DNA from: Porphyrobacter sp.
Lineage (GTDB): Bacteria > Pseudomonadota > Alphaproteobacteria > Sphingomonadales > Sphingomonadaceae
Length of the DNA: 64,000 bases
Assembly: GCA_027533455.1 (NCBI GenBank)
Contig: JAPZUC010000003.1
Coordinates: 103,208 to 167,207 of the forward strand
Direction: 5' to 3'
Shown: positions 8,693 through 17,922 of the stretch, in pieces
Layout: each line of letters starts with the position of its first letter
How positions within the stretch are numbered: position 1 is the first letter of the stretch
Translations under genes and position numbers: made by a program
The notes under the pieces: model-generated
Database searches by the model: none
Told to the model about the DNA's origin: nothing
What the model saw: the letters and a program-made list of their open reading frames with translations, nothing else

Positions 8693-9670
8693 TTACGCTT
8701 CCCCGCGCGCGAGCTTGTCCTGACGGTCGACCGCGGTTTCTGCCGGCACGAAGCTGCTCGTCGTCACGCCCATCCAGATCAGCAGCGGGCCTGCCATGTA
8801 GATCGAGGAATAGGTGCCGATGAACAGGCCCACGGTGATCGCCGCGACCATGCCGAACAGGCTCGGCGGGCCGAATATCAGCAGCGGGATCAGCGCGATG
8901 AACAGCGTCAGCGACGTCATCACCGTGCGCGACAGCGTCTCGTTGACCGACAGGTCGAGCAGGTCGCCCATCTCCATCTTGCGGTACTTCTTGAGGTTTT
9001 CGCGGATGCGGTCGTAGACGACGATGGTGTCGTTGAGCGAATAGCCGATAATCGCGAGGATCGCCGCGACGATCTGCAAGCTGAACTCCATCTGCGTCAG
9101 CGCGAATAGCCCGACGGTCACCGACACGTCGTGCACCAGCGCGAACATGGCGCCCACGCCGAACTGCCATTCGAAGCGCACCCAGATATAGAGCGAGACT
9201 GCTGCCATCGCCGCCAGCAGCGCGAGGATCGCCTGATCGCGGAACTCGCCTGCGACCTTGCCGGACACGGTATCGTTACCGTCCTTGCGGGCGTCGGGAT
9301 AGGCGGTTGTGATGGCCGCGATCACCTTGTCGCCGATAGCGGTCGCAGCGCCGGGGGTGTCCTCGGCGCCTTCGGGCAGGGCCACGCGGATCGAGACCTG
9401 GTTGGGCGCGCCGAATTCCTGAACCACCGGCTCGCCATAGCCGAGCCCGCCGACCAGCTCGCGCAGGGACGGGATCGGCGCGGTCTCCCGCTGCTGGAAG
9501 GTGATGCGCACCTCTTGCCCGCCGGCAAAGTCGACGCCGAAGTTGAGGCCGTTGACCGCTACCGCCGCCCAGCTGCCGATAATCAGCACCAGACTGAGCA
9601 CGAAGAACGGCACGCGCAGCTTGAGGAACTTGATGTTCGTGTTGTCAGGGACAAGCTTCAGGAGATTCAT
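8693..9670 (-). CDS. secF: protein translocase subunit SecF
   Basis: A 325-residue inner-membrane protein with six predicted transmembrane helices. It has the SecF N-terminal pattern 'LNFGVDFAGGQEVRI' after TM1 and the conserved 'IGYSLNDTIVVYDRIREN' motif in TM4. SecF works with SecD and YajC to pull preproteins through SecYEG using the proton gradient. It is the last gene of yajC-secD-secF, 13 bp after secD, with a GAGGAG ribosome site overlapping the secD stop region. Length and order are normal. Confidence 0.98.
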   Translation of the reverse strand: MNLLKLVPDNTNIKFLKLRVPFFVLSLVLIIGSWAAVAVNGLNFGVDFAGGQEVRITFQQRETAPIPSLRELVGGLGYGEPVVQEFGAPNQVSIRVALPEGAEDTPGAATAIGDKVIAAITTAYPDARKDGNDTVSGKVAGEFRDQAILALLAAMAAVSLYIWVRFEWQFGVGAMFALVHDVSVTVGLFALTQMEFSLQIVAAILAIIGYSLNDTIVVYDRIRENLKKYRKMEMGDLLDLSVNETLSRTVMTSLTLFIALIPLLIFGPPSLFGMVAAITVGLFIGTYSSIYMAGPLLIWMGVTTSSFVPAETAVDRQDKLARGEA

Positions 9671-9683
9671 GGCTGCTTGCTCC

Positions 9684-11273
9684 TCAGATATTGATGTCGT
9701 TGGGGCGCGCCTTGCGCAGCCATCCGGCGACGAACATGCGGGTCAGGGTCACGCCAGTGAACACCGAGGTGATGATCCCGATCACCAGCACCACGGCAAA
9801 GCCCTTGATCGGACCCGAGCCGAAGGCGAACAGCGCCACACCGGAAATGACGTTGGTGAGGTTCGCGTCGAAGATTGCGCGGCTAGCTTCCTTGTAGCCG
9901 GTCTCGACCGCAGCGACGACCTTGCGGCCGCGCGCGCGCTCCTCGCGGATACGCTCGTTGATCAGCACGTTGGCATCGACCGCCGCACCGATAGTGATCA
10001 CGAAGCCCGCGATCCCCGGCAGGGTCAGCGTGAAGCCGCCGAGCGCCATCAGCCCCAGCAGCATCAGCACGTTGAACACCAGCGCGACCGTGGCGTAGAT
10101 GCCGAAGCGGCCATACGAGGTGATCATCAAGGCGATCACCGCAAGGCTGCCGATGCCCATCGCGAGCAGGCCCTTGCGGATCGAGTCCGCGCCGAGATCC
10201 GGCCCGACGGTGCGTTCCTCCACCACAGCCAGCGGCACCGGAAGTGCACCCGACCGCAGCGAAATCGCGAGGTTGTTGGCGGATTCCGGCGTGAAATTGC
10301 CCGATATCTGCGCACGACCGCCGATGATCGGCTCGTTGATGTTGGGCGCGGAAAGCACCTTGCCGTCAAGGATGATGGCGAAGGGCTTGCCGACGTTCTC
10401 GGTCGTCAGCTTGGCGAACTTGGCTCCGCCCTGTGCATCGAAGGTGATGGTTACAACGTTCTGGTTGTTCTGCGGATCGCGGCTCGCCTGCGCGCCAGTC
10501 AGGTTGTCGCCGCGGATCCCGCCGAGACGCCGCACTGCGATCGCCCCGCCCTGCCCTTCGGCATAGGGGAAAATCTCGCTGCCCGGAGGGGCAATGCCCG
10601 CCTGCACATTGCTCGGCAGGGCATTGAGATCGACCAGCTTGAATTCGAGCTGCGCAGTCTGGCCGAGCAGCGACTTGAGCGCGTCGGGATCCTGCAGACC
10701 CGGCACCTGAACGACTATGCGGGTGGCGCCCTGCCGGATGATGGTCGGCTCGCGCGTGCCCAATTCATCGATGCGGCGGCGCACCACTTCGGTGGCGCTG
10801 TCCATGGCATCGTCGATTGCCTGCGCAACGCCGGCATCGGTCTGGGAGAGCACCATGCGCTGCCCATCGACCACGCTGAGTTCCCACTCGCGCACGGTGG
10901 TGGCGCCCTGCATCACCGGCTCGATCAGCCCGCGCGCGCGGTCGATGTCGGCCGCATTTTCAAGCATGAAGGACAATTGGCCGTCGGCGGTCGAAACGTC
11001 GCCGATCCGGATGCGCGGATTGGCATTGCGCATCAGCTGGCGAACGGTCTCTTCCATGTTCTCGAGCCGCTGGGCCCGCACGTCGGAAGACTTCGCCTCG
11101 AGTAGCAGGTGCGAGCCGCCCGCAAGGTCGAGCCCGAGATTGACCTCGGGACGCGGCAGCGCCGAGGGCCAGTCCAGTCCCGCCACATTGAACAGCGAGG
11201 GCAACGCCAGCAGCGATGCCGCCAGCGTCACCGCCCATAGCGAGAGCTTTTTCCAGAGGGGGAAATCGAGCAT
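9684..11273 (-). CDS. secD: protein translocase subunit SecD
   Basis: A 529-residue inner-membrane protein. TM1 at the N-terminus precedes 'VNLGLDLAGGSHLLLE'. A large periplasmic P1 domain follows (about 50-350), and five C-terminal helices carry 'TLPGIAGFVITIGAAVDANVLINERI', the SecD TM4 signature with its membrane Asp used in proton coupling. It partners SecF in late steps of protein export. It sits between yajC (57 bp upstream) and secF. Confidence 0.98.
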   Translation of the reverse strand: MLDFPLWKKLSLWAVTLAASLLALPSLFNVAGLDWPSALPRPEVNLGLDLAGGSHLLLEAKSSDVRAQRLENMEETVRQLMRNANPRIRIGDVSTADGQLSFMLENAADIDRARGLIEPVMQGATTVREWELSVVDGQRMVLSQTDAGVAQAIDDAMDSATEVVRRRIDELGTREPTIIRQGATRIVVQVPGLQDPDALKSLLGQTAQLEFKLVDLNALPSNVQAGIAPPGSEIFPYAEGQGGAIAVRRLGGIRGDNLTGAQASRDPQNNQNVVTITFDAQGGAKFAKLTTENVGKPFAIILDGKVLSAPNINEPIIGGRAQISGNFTPESANNLAISLRSGALPVPLAVVEERTVGPDLGADSIRKGLLAMGIGSLAVIALMITSYGRFGIYATVALVFNVLMLLGLMALGGFTLTLPGIAGFVITIGAAVDANVLINERIREERARGRKVVAAVETGYKEASRAIFDANLTNVISGVALFAFGSGPIKGFAVVLVIGIITSVFTGVTLTRMFVAGWLRKARPNDINI

Positions 11274-11330
11274 TGCGTCAGTAACTCACACGCAAGGGAC
11301 AGGGTATGGCGGGCGCGCGGCCCAGCCGGA

Positions 11331-11660
11331 TCAGTCGTTGGCGGGCGAACCGCCCGGGGGGATGATGTCGCCCAGCGTCGCCTTGATCGCCTTGACGCGG
11401 ACATTTGTGCCAAGCTCCAGCTCGACGAAGGTCTCGTCCACCTTGATGACCTTGCCGACGAGGCCGCCCGCAGTCACGACCTGATCGCCCTTCTTGACGC
11501 CGGCGATCTTCTCCTGGTGCTGTTTCTGCTTCTTCATCTGCGGGCTGATGATCAGGAACCAGAAGATCGCGATCATTCCGACGATCGGCACGATGTTCAT
11601 GAACAGGGTGGCACCGGAAGAGGTGCCCGCCCCGGCGGCGGCTAGAAGGTCGAATGTCAT
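11331..11660 (-). CDS. yajC: preprotein translocase subunit YajC
   Basis: A 109-residue single-pass protein. A membrane helix at about residues 22-40 ('[16 protein letters not shown]') is followed by '[11 protein letters not shown]' and the SH3-like cytosolic domain '[14 protein letters not shown]'. It is the accessory subunit of SecDF-YajC and heads this operon. The N-terminus is slightly longer than the E. coli protein because of an Ala/Gly-rich stretch. Confidence 0.96.
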   Translation of the reverse strand: MTFDLLAAAGAGTSSGATLFMNIVPIVGMIAIFWFLIISPQMKKQKQHQEKIAGVKKGDQVVTAGGLVGKVIKVDETFVELELGTNVRVKAIKATLGDIIPPGGSPAND

Positions 11661-11879
11661 GCGATAAGGCCCGTCAGATCCCGTGTTTCCGGCGCAGAGC
11701 GTGCGCCCCGTGCGTTCAAGTGGGCGCGCCTAGCAGCAATGCAAGTGACCCGCAATCTTTGGGCCGTGCGAGACGGCGAAGACCTCCCCGTCCCGCGTGC
11801 TTTGCGCATCAGCGCGATGCTGAACAAGGACGCTTGCCAGCACTCCAAGCCGCGCCTATAGGCGCCCCTCCACTGGTGT

Positions 11880-11956
11880 CGGGACGTAGCGCAGCCTGGT
11901 AGCGCATCACACTGGGGGTGTGGGGGTCGGAGGTTCGAATCCTCTCGTCCCGACCA
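11880..11956 (+). tRNA. tRNA-Pro(GGG)
   Basis: A full cloverleaf can be folded: acceptor CGGGACG/CGTCCCG, D stem GCGC/GCGC, anticodon stem TCACA/TGTGG with loop CTGGGGG (anticodon GGG at 11914-11916), T stem GGAGG/CCTCT with TTCGAAT loop, discriminator A and an encoded CCA at 11954-11956. C1-G72 at the acceptor end is typical of bacterial tRNA-Pro. Confidence 0.97.
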
Positions 11957-12069
11957 GTGGAATTCCCCTTTTTCCTTCCTTGGTCGCCCCGCTTCGCGGC
12001 GTGCGATTGCACGCTAGCGGGCGGCGGGCTAGGCTGGCGGCCTCGTTCTTCTCGAAAGCCGCCTTCCCC

Positions 12070-13074
12070 ATGATCCGCTGGCGCCTTGCCGCTTCCCTCG
12101 ACGATTTTCGCGCCGCGCTGCTGGCTGCGCCGGTGCTTCCGGAGCGTTTTGCGATGGCCACGCTGGTTGCGGTCGATGGTTCGGCGCCGCGCGATGTGGG
12201 CGCACAGATGCTGATCACGGCTGACGATCAATGGGGCTTCCTGTCGGGCGGCTGCATCGAGGACGATGTCGCGCGCCACGGCCGGGAAGTGCTGGCCGAA
12301 GGTGCTCCCCGCATGCTGCGCTATGGCGAGGGCAGTCCGTGGTTCGATATCAAGCTCGCCTGCGGTTCGGGAATTTCGGTGCTGGTTGAGCCGGTCGCTT
12401 CCAATGAACCTGCGGTCGCGGCACTGCTCGACGGCTGGCGCACCCGCCATCCGGTGCTGTGGTCGAGCGACGGGTGCGCCCGATCCGCTGCGCCTTCCGA
12501 CGAGACGCCCGCCGATGGCTGGGACGGCGCGCGCTATACGCGCCTGTTCACCCCGCCGCTGCGGCTGGTGCTGATAGGCGAGGATGGCGCGACGCTGACC
12601 GCCGCTGCGCTCGCGCGGGAGATGGGTTGGGAAGTCGCGCTGATCACGCCCGGCGGGCCGGACGTTCCGCCCTTCTACGGCATCGCCTATCATCGCGGCG
12701 ATCCGGCAGGCGCGCTTGCAACAATTGCGCCCGACCGCTGGACCGCCATTGCGGTGCTCTCGCATGAACGCGAGGATGACGAGCTCGGGCTTGCTGCCGC
12801 CCTGCGGAGCGAGGCCTTCTATGTCGGCGCGATCGGTGCGCGGGCGCGGCTCGATGGCCGGATCGCGCGGCTTGAAGGGCATGGCGTGAGCGCGGCAGAT
12901 ATTGCGCGTCTCCACGCCCCCATCGGCCTGCATGGCTTCGGCAAGGCTCCACGCGAGGTAGCGCTTTCACTCCTGGCCGAGGTCGCTCAGGCCTTCCACG
13001 CGCGCGCGGCGACGATGAGATCCTCCGGCGTGTCGATATCGAGCAGCACGCCTCTATCGGCGGTTTCGCAATAG
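12070..13074 (+). CDS. xdhC: XdhC-like molybdenum-cofactor insertion protein
   Basis: A 334-residue XdhC/CoxI-family protein that would bind and sulfurate molybdenum cofactor for xanthine-dehydrogenase-type enzymes. The N-terminal domain has 'FLSGGCIEDDV' and 'KLACGSGISVLVEPV'; the C-terminal Rossmann-like domain ends with 'FYVGAIGARARLD' and 'LHAPIGLHGFGKAPREVALS'. The nucleotide-binding loop is 'GEDGATLT', where most relatives have GAGHVG, so dinucleotide binding may be altered. The last ~25 residues are encoded antisense to the convergent MocA-like gene and look like read-through past an ancestral stop. The start ATG 12070 has no strong ribosome site. The Mo enzyme genes are just downstream on the other strand. 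Confidence 0.85.
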   Translation: MIRWRLAASLDDFRAALLAAPVLPERFAMATLVAVDGSAPRDVGAQMLITADDQWGFLSGGCIEDDVARHGREVLAEGAPRMLRYGEGSPWFDIKLACGSGISVLVEPVASNEPAVAALLDGWRTRHPVLWSSDGCARSAAPSDETPADGWDGARYTRLFTPPLRLVLIGEDGATLTAAALAREMGWEVALITPGGPDVPPFYGIAYHRGDPAGALATIAPDRWTAIAVLSHEREDDELGLAAALRSEAFYVGAIGARARLDGRIARLEGHGVSAADIARLHAPIGLHGFGKAPREVALSLLAEVAQAFHARAATMRSSGVSISSSTPLSAVSQ

Positions 13075-13592
13075 GCGATCCGCTCGGGACGCGCTTTCAG
13101 AAGTGCGGTGGCGCCCGCGTCGCCCTTCAGCTCCATCAAGTCGGCAAAGGCGGCGCGGGTGAAGGCGACGGGGTGGCCGGGCTTGCCCTCGAACAGCGGC
13201 CGCGCGGCGTATCCCGCCTTATCCGCTGCTCGGGTCAAGGGACCGCATAGAGACACCGGCACCAGCGGCATATCGCCAAGGAAGACGCACACGCCCCGCG
13301 CTTGCGGGTCAAGCCCAGCTATGCCGGCGCGCAAGGTTGCGGCCATGCCCTCGGCCCAGTTCGGCGCATCGACGATCCGGCAGCCTGCCCCTTCCAAGGC
13401 CGCGCGCACCTGTGCGCCCGCGGCTCCCGTGACGGCCAGCACCTCGGCAAATCCCGCCCCCGCGATCCGATCGGTCACGCGCCGGATCACCGGAGCGCCG
13501 CCGAGGTCCGCAAGCAGCTTGCCCCCATTTCCATTGGCATCAAAACGTCGCCCCGCTCCACCGGCGAGGATCAGCGCGGACCAGCCGAGCAC
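12987..13592 (-). CDS. MocA-like molybdenum cofactor cytidylyltransferase
   Basis: A 201-residue nucleotidyltransferase of the MobA/MocA group. The N-terminal 'LILAGGAGRRFDANGNGGKLLADLGG' carries the LAGGxGxRxG...K nucleotide-binding pattern; 'VFLGDMPLVP' supplies the metal-binding Asp; 'GKPGHPVAF' matches the GxPGHPV motif of MocA. It probably converts Mo-molybdopterin to the cytidine dinucleotide form used by the oxidoreductase encoded just upstream. It follows the large subunit gene by 15 bp in the same operon. Its 3' end overlaps xdhC by 88 bp in opposite orientation. Confidence 0.88.
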   Translation of the reverse strand: MLGWSALILAGGAGRRFDANGNGGKLLADLGGAPVIRRVTDRIAGAGFAEVLAVTGAAGAQVRAALEGAGCRIVDAPNWAEGMAATLRAGIAGLDPQARGVCVFLGDMPLVPVSLCGPLTRAADKAGYAARPLFEGKPGHPVAFTRAAFADLMELKGDAGATALLKARPERIAYCETADRGVLLDIDTPEDLIVAARAWKA

Positions 13593-13607
13593 TTACGCCC
13601 CCCGACC

Positions 13608-15872
13608 TCAGGCCTTGGCTTGAGCGAGAACCGGCAGGTTGCGGATGCGCTTGCCGGTTGCCGCCATCAACGCATTCGCCAGCGCCGGTGACGAGGGCGG
13701 CACGCCCGGCTCGCCGATGCCACCGGTCTTCGCCCCGCTTTCGATGAAGTGCACGTCCACCGCAGGCGGAGCGTCAGCGAGCTTGAGGATCGGGTAATCG
13801 GTGTAGTTGCTCTCGACCACCGCGCCCTTGTCCAGCGTCACCGCCTCGCCCATGGCCGAGGAGAGCCCCATGATGAGGCCCCCTGCGATCTGCGCTTCGG
13901 CGTTCAGCGGGTTCACCGTCGTCCCGCAATCGACCACTGCCCAAGCCTTCAGCACCTTAGGGCTGCCGTCCTCTTTCAGCGTCGCTTCGACCACCTCGGC
14001 CACGATCGTGCCGAAGCTTTCGACAATCGCGATCCCGCGCCCGACGCCTTCCGGCACCGGCGAGCCCCAGCCCGACCGCTTGGCGACTTCGTCCAGCACC
14101 GCCATATAGCGCGAGCCTTCGGGCAGGTGCTTGCGGCGGAACTGGTAGGGGTCTTCTCCTGCCGCCGCCGCCAGCTCGTCCATGAAGCTTTCGGTGTAGA
14201 ACCCGATCTGGGTCGCATTCACCGAGCGCCACGGCCCGTCGATCTGGTTCGACTGGTAGGCAAAGTGGCGGCGCGAGACCGCAGGCAGATCGTAGATGAA
14301 CGGCACCTCGCCTTCGGCATTGCCGCTCTGGGCATAGTCCATGCGCATCGCGGTGATCTTGCCGTCCTTGAGCGATGCTTTGAGCTTCGAGGAGGACTGG
14401 GGGCGATAGGTGCCGTGGGTCACTTCCTCTTCGCGGCTCCACACCAGCTTGACCGGATAGGGCACCTGCTTGGCCAGCAGTGCAACCTGATCGATGATCT
14501 CCACGACATCGGGGAAGCGCCGGCCGAAGCCGCCGCCCATGATCATCGGGTTGAAGACGACATTCTCGACATCCAGTCCGGCAGCCTTGGCTGCACGCAC
14601 GCGGGTGCTGAGCGGGTCCTGCAACCCGCCCCACAGTGTCAGCGTGCCGTCCTTGAAGTGGCCAGTCAGCGCGAAAGGCTCCATCATCGCGTGGTGTAGG
14701 AAGGGCACGCGGTATTCGGCCTCGACGACCTTTGCGCCAGCCGCGCCAAACACCGCGTCGACATCGCCATCGCCCGCTTCATTGTCGGCCTTGCCGCCCG
14801 CCATCAACTTGGCTTGCGCGGCATAGATCGCGGGGGTCGAGACTGCCGCATGGCCGCCATCGGTGAACTTGGGCGAGAGGGCCGCAAGGCCCTTATTGGC
14901 GGGCCAATAGCCTGTGGCGACCACGATCACCGCGTCATCCAGCTTCACGACCTTCTCGACGCCCTTCACGGCCATTGCCGGTGCCTCGTCGACCGATTCC
15001 AGCTTGCCGCCGCGCACCGAGGCCGCCGCGACGGTCGCGACGCGCATGTCGGGAAGCGTGAAGTCGATACCGTAGACCGCAGAGCCATCGACCTTGGCAG
15101 GGATATCCCGGCGGGGAACCGGCTGGCCGATCAGCGTCCACTGTTCCCGGGTCTTCAGCACCGGATCGCTGCTGAGCGAACGCTCTGCCGCGCCCGCCGC
15201 CAACTCGCCGTAGCGCAGCGAATTACCCGATTTGGCGTGGGTGACGACACTGTCAGCCGTGGTCAGCTCGCTTGCGGGCACGCCCAGCCGGTCGGCCGCT
15301 TCGGCGATCAGCGCCGCGCGCACGGCCGCGCCGGTGCGCCGCATCGCGACCTCGCCGGTGAAGCGGATCGCCGAGGAGCCGCCGGTGATCATCAGCGGCA
15401 TTGATCGTGCCATGATGCCGATCACTGCGTCGGGTAGCAGGCCTGCCACGGTCGGACCGGCCATTTCGGGCAGGAAGCCCTTGACCAACGACGCATTGGC
15501 GAAAGCCATGTCGGCCGGCGCCTGTTCGATTGTCACCTTGTCCCATGCAGCATCGAGCTCGTCAGCGAGCATCTGGCCGAGGGCCGTGTTCGAACCCTGG
15601 CCGAAATCGATATGCGGCGAGAAGAGCGTGACGGTATCGTCTTCGGCGATGGTCATCAGGCTGTTGAAGGCCTGCTTGCCCTCGCCGCCGATCAGCGCAT
15701 TGCCGCGCGACTTGGTGCTGCGGTCGGTCCACCAGACGCCGAAAATCCCGCCGCCCACCACCAGCGCGGAGCCGGCGAGGAATATGCGCCGCTTGAAGCC
15801 CTTGCGCTTCGGCTTGCCAGCAGGAGCATCGGCCTCGGGCAAATCGAGTTCGGGAGTGGGGTTGTCGGCCAT
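13608..15872 (-). CDS. molybdopterin-binding large subunit of an IorB/aldehyde-oxidoreductase-type enzyme
   Basis: A 754-residue molybdenum hydroxylase subunit of the isoquinoline 1-oxidoreductase beta (IorB) type. Residues about 25-45 hold 'KRRIFLAGSALVVGGG', a likely Tat-type or membrane-anchor N-terminus. Later motifs include 'SPHIDFGQGSNTALGQMLAD', 'GGGFGRRFPDVVEI', 'GPWRSVNATQIGF' and 'GIGEPGVPPSSPALANA' (the Glu-containing active-site loop). It would oxidise an aldehyde or N-heterocycle by hydroxylation using Mo cofactor. ATG 15872 overlaps the stop of the 2Fe-2S subunit by one base, so expression is coupled. The substrate cannot be told from sequence. Confidence 0.92.
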   Translation of the reverse strand: MADNPTPELDLPEADAPAGKPKRKGFKRRIFLAGSALVVGGGIFGVWWTDRSTKSRGNALIGGEGKQAFNSLMTIAEDDTVTLFSPHIDFGQGSNTALGQMLADELDAAWDKVTIEQAPADMAFANASLVKGFLPEMAGPTVAGLLPDAVIGIMARSMPLMITGGSSAIRFTGEVAMRRTGAAVRAALIAEAADRLGVPASELTTADSVVTHAKSGNSLRYGELAAGAAERSLSSDPVLKTREQWTLIGQPVPRRDIPAKVDGSAVYGIDFTLPDMRVATVAAASVRGGKLESVDEAPAMAVKGVEKVVKLDDAVIVVATGYWPANKGLAALSPKFTDGGHAAVSTPAIYAAQAKLMAGGKADNEAGDGDVDAVFGAAGAKVVEAEYRVPFLHHAMMEPFALTGHFKDGTLTLWGGLQDPLSTRVRAAKAAGLDVENVVFNPMIMGGGFGRRFPDVVEIIDQVALLAKQVPYPVKLVWSREEEVTHGTYRPQSSSKLKASLKDGKITAMRMDYAQSGNAEGEVPFIYDLPAVSRRHFAYQSNQIDGPWRSVNATQIGFYTESFMDELAAAAGEDPYQFRRKHLPEGSRYMAVLDEVAKRSGWGSPVPEGVGRGIAIVESFGTIVAEVVEATLKEDGSPKVLKAWAVVDCGTTVNPLNAEAQIAGGLIMGLSSAMGEAVTLDKGAVVESNYTDYPILKLADAPPAVDVHFIESGAKTGGIGEPGVPPSSPALANALMAATGKRIRNLPVLAQAKA

Positions 15873-16348
15873 CACGCGTCTCCCTGCTGTGCCGCAGCGC
15901 CGGTCGCGGCGAGGATCGCCGTGCGGATGCGCGGGTAGGTGCCGCAGCGGCAGATGTTGGTCATCGCCTCGTCGATCTGTTCGTCGCTGGGCGTGCCGAC
16001 TTTCTCGATAAGCGCGACCGCAGCCATGATCTGGCCCGACTGGCAGTATCCGCATTGCGGCACCTGCGCGTCGATCCATGCAGCCTGCACTTTATGGAGC
16101 GTACCGTCGGCAGCCTTCAGGCCTTCGATGGTGGTGACGGACTTGCCCGCAAGCGCGCTCACAGGCACGCTGCACGAGCGGGTGAGGTTGCCGTCGACAT
16201 GGACCGAACAGGCCCCGCAGGCGGCAATGCCGCAGCCGAACTTGGTTCCGGTCATGCCCAGATCGTCACGCAGTACCCACAGCAGCGGTGTGTCGGCATC
16301 GGCCTCCACGCTCACTGGCTTGCCGTTCACGGAAAATGCGATAGCCAT
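15872..16348 (-). CDS. 2Fe-2S subunit of the IorA type
   Basis: A 158-residue small subunit with two iron-sulfur clusters. The plant-ferredoxin cluster uses '[15 protein letters not shown]' plus the later Cys in 'TRSCSVPV'. The C-terminal helical cluster uses 'CGYCQSGQ' and '[10 protein letters not shown]'. It carries electrons from the molybdenum centre of the partner subunit to an external acceptor. There is no FAD subunit gene nearby, consistent with the two-subunit Ior type that donates to cytochromes. It is the first gene of a three-gene operon with the large subunit and MocA-like protein. Confidence 0.94.
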   Translation of the reverse strand: MAIAFSVNGKPVSVEADADTPLLWVLRDDLGMTGTKFGCGIAACGACSVHVDGNLTRSCSVPVSALAGKSVTTIEGLKAADGTLHKVQAAWIDAQVPQCGYCQSGQIMAAVALIEKVGTPSDEQIDEAMTNICRCGTYPRIRTAILAATGAAAQQGDA

Positions 16349-16534
16349 AGCTTACCCCCGCTGATTGGAATGTCGGTCTCTCATAGCAACCCGATGGGCG
16401 TGTCGCCAAACGGAAAGACGCGCCTCTCTTTCAAGCCCGCTGCGGCCCGCCGCGCCAATTGGAAGAATGACGCATGCTTGCCGTCGAACGCGACGCTTCG
16501 TAAGGGCTGGAGTGACGACGAGAGGATTGCGCCG

Positions 16535-17437
16535 ATGGCCCATAGCACCCCCACCCCGCCCCGGATGCGCTCCTGGCTGTTCGCGCCCGGGGATAGCGAG
16601 AAGAAGATGGGCAAGGCGCAGGCCAGCGCCGCAGATATTGCGCTGCTCGATCTGGAGGACTCGGTCTCGCCCGAGAACAAGCCCGCCGCGCGGGCGATGG
16701 TGGCTGAGGTGATCGCTGCGAGCGACAACCGCGCGAGGCTGTGGGTGCGGATTAATCCGATCTCGACTGCCGATTGCATCGCCGATCTGGTGGCAATCTT
16801 GCCCGCTGCGCCCGGCGGTGTGTTTCTGCCCAAGGCGGAGGGCGCTTCGGACATCACGCGGCTGCATCACTTTCTGACCGCGCTGGAAGCAGCCAATGGC
16901 ATTCCGCAGGGACGCACGCTGATTGCCGCGCTCGTAACCGAGACAGCGGCGGCAATGTTCCGCACCGGCGACTATGTCGGCAATTACCCCGGCAAGGCGC
17001 GGCTGGTGGCGATGAGCTGGGGCGCCGAAGACCTGTCCTCGGCGCTCGGCTCGCGCGAGCAGCGGGGGCCGGATGGCGAATATGCGCACACTTATGAAAT
17101 GGCACGTAGTCTGTGCCTGATTGGTGCTTCGGCGGCAGGCGTGGCAGCGATCGAGACCGTGCAGCCCGAATTCCGCGACTTGGACGCGCTGGCGGCGCGC
17201 GCGAGGCGGGTGCGAGCGCAGGGCTTCCGCGGGATGCTCGCGATCCACCCCGCGCAGGTCGATCCGATCAACGAAGCCTTCACGCCCAGCGCCGAGGAAC
17301 TCGCCCATGCCCGCGCGGTGGTGCGGGCCTTTGCCGACCATCCGGGCGCAGGCGTAGTAGCGCTCGACGGAGCGATGCTGGATCGTCCGCATCTGGTGCT
17401 AGCGCAGCGTTTGCTGGCTGAAGCGGGCGCAGTATAG
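16535..17437 (+). CDS. HpcH/HpaI-citrate lyase beta family CoA-ester lyase
   Basis: A 300-residue TIM-barrel lyase related to citrate lyase beta subunit and malyl/beta-methylmalyl-CoA lyases. Signatures are 'MRSWLFAPGDSEKKMGKA', 'DIALLDLEDSV', 'LWVRINPI', 'FLPKAEG' and 'AMSWGAEDLSSALGS' (the metal-binding Glu-Asp), ending with 'GMLAIHPAQVDPINEAF'. It should cleave or form a C-C bond in a CoA thioester. ATG 16535 is used because it follows AGAGGA and matches the family N-terminus; the longer open frame upstream is antisense to the Fe-S gene. The specific substrate is unknown. Confidence 0.9.
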   Translation: MAHSTPTPPRMRSWLFAPGDSEKKMGKAQASAADIALLDLEDSVSPENKPAARAMVAEVIAASDNRARLWVRINPISTADCIADLVAILPAAPGGVFLPKAEGASDITRLHHFLTALEAANGIPQGRTLIAALVTETAAAMFRTGDYVGNYPGKARLVAMSWGAEDLSSALGSREQRGPDGEYAHTYEMARSLCLIGASAAGVAAIETVQPEFRDLDALAARARRVRAQGFRGMLAIHPAQVDPINEAFTPSAEELAHARAVVRAFADHPGAGVVALDGAMLDRPHLVLAQRLLAEAGAV

Positions 17438-17465
17438 GTTAAATTATTTTCCTACTATAACCTAT
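17434..17465. promoter_or_regulatory. 8-bp inverted repeat upstream of the holin gene
   Basis: ATAGGTTA (17434-17441) and TAACCTAT (17458-17465) are a perfect inverted repeat with a 16-nt AT-rich spacer. It overlaps the lyase stop codon and lies about 44 bp before the holin start. It could be an operator for a dimeric regulator; its role is not established. Confidence 0.35.
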
Positions 17466-17508
17466 TTGGTTATTTCGTGGCGCGACTCGCAGCAAGCAGG
17501 AGCGCGCA

Positions 17509-17922
17509 ATGGCCCTTATCGATGCCCTCATCGGCCCCATCGCCTCGATCATCGACAAGATCATCCCCGACAAGGAAGCGCAGGCGAAAGCCAAGATCGA
17601 GCTGTTGACGCTCCAGGGCTCGCAGGAGCTGGAGATGCTCGAAACGCAGCTACAGGCCATCGTCGCCGAGGCGAATTCGAGCGACCCGTGGACAAGACGC
17701 GCCCGCCCGAGCTTTCTGTATGTGATGTATGTCCTGATGCTGGCCTCGCTCCCAATGGGGGTGCTGAGCGCCTTCAACCCCGCCGCAGCCCACAAAATCG
17801 CGGCGGGCATGAATGCCTATCTCGCTGGCCTGCCCGAGCCGCTCTACGCGCTCTTTGGCACCGGCTACCTCGGCTATACCGCCGCCCGCCAGTGGGGGAA
17901 GGTCAAGGGGGTAGATCGGTAG
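17509..17922 (+). CDS. GTA-type 3TM holin family protein
   Basis: A 137-residue protein with an amphipathic N-terminus ('IDALIGPIASIIDKIIPDK'), a Glu/Lys-rich helix, then 'SSDPWTRRARPSFLYVMYVLM' leading into membrane segments and a C-terminal 'GTGYLGYTAARQWGKVKG'. This is the pattern of holins of gene transfer agents and related phages, which form pores that release lytic enzyme. An AGGAG ribosome site lies 9 bp before the ATG. No endolysin, capsid or other phage gene is nearby, so this is an orphan copy in AT-rich surroundings. Whether it is a GTA lysis gene encoded away from the main cluster or a domesticated protein is not known. Confidence 0.8.
   Translation: MALIDALIGPIASIIDKIIPDKEAQAKAKIELLTLQGSQELEMLETQLQAIVAEANSSDPWTRRARPSFLYVMYVLMLASLPMGVLSAFNPAAAHKIAAGMNAYLAGLPEPLYALFGTGYLGYTAARQWGKVKGVDR

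Noticed and set aside
9501..11105. 534-residue open frame on the plus strand
   Set aside because: It is antisense to secD, whose motifs are certain; composition is that of a shadow frame.
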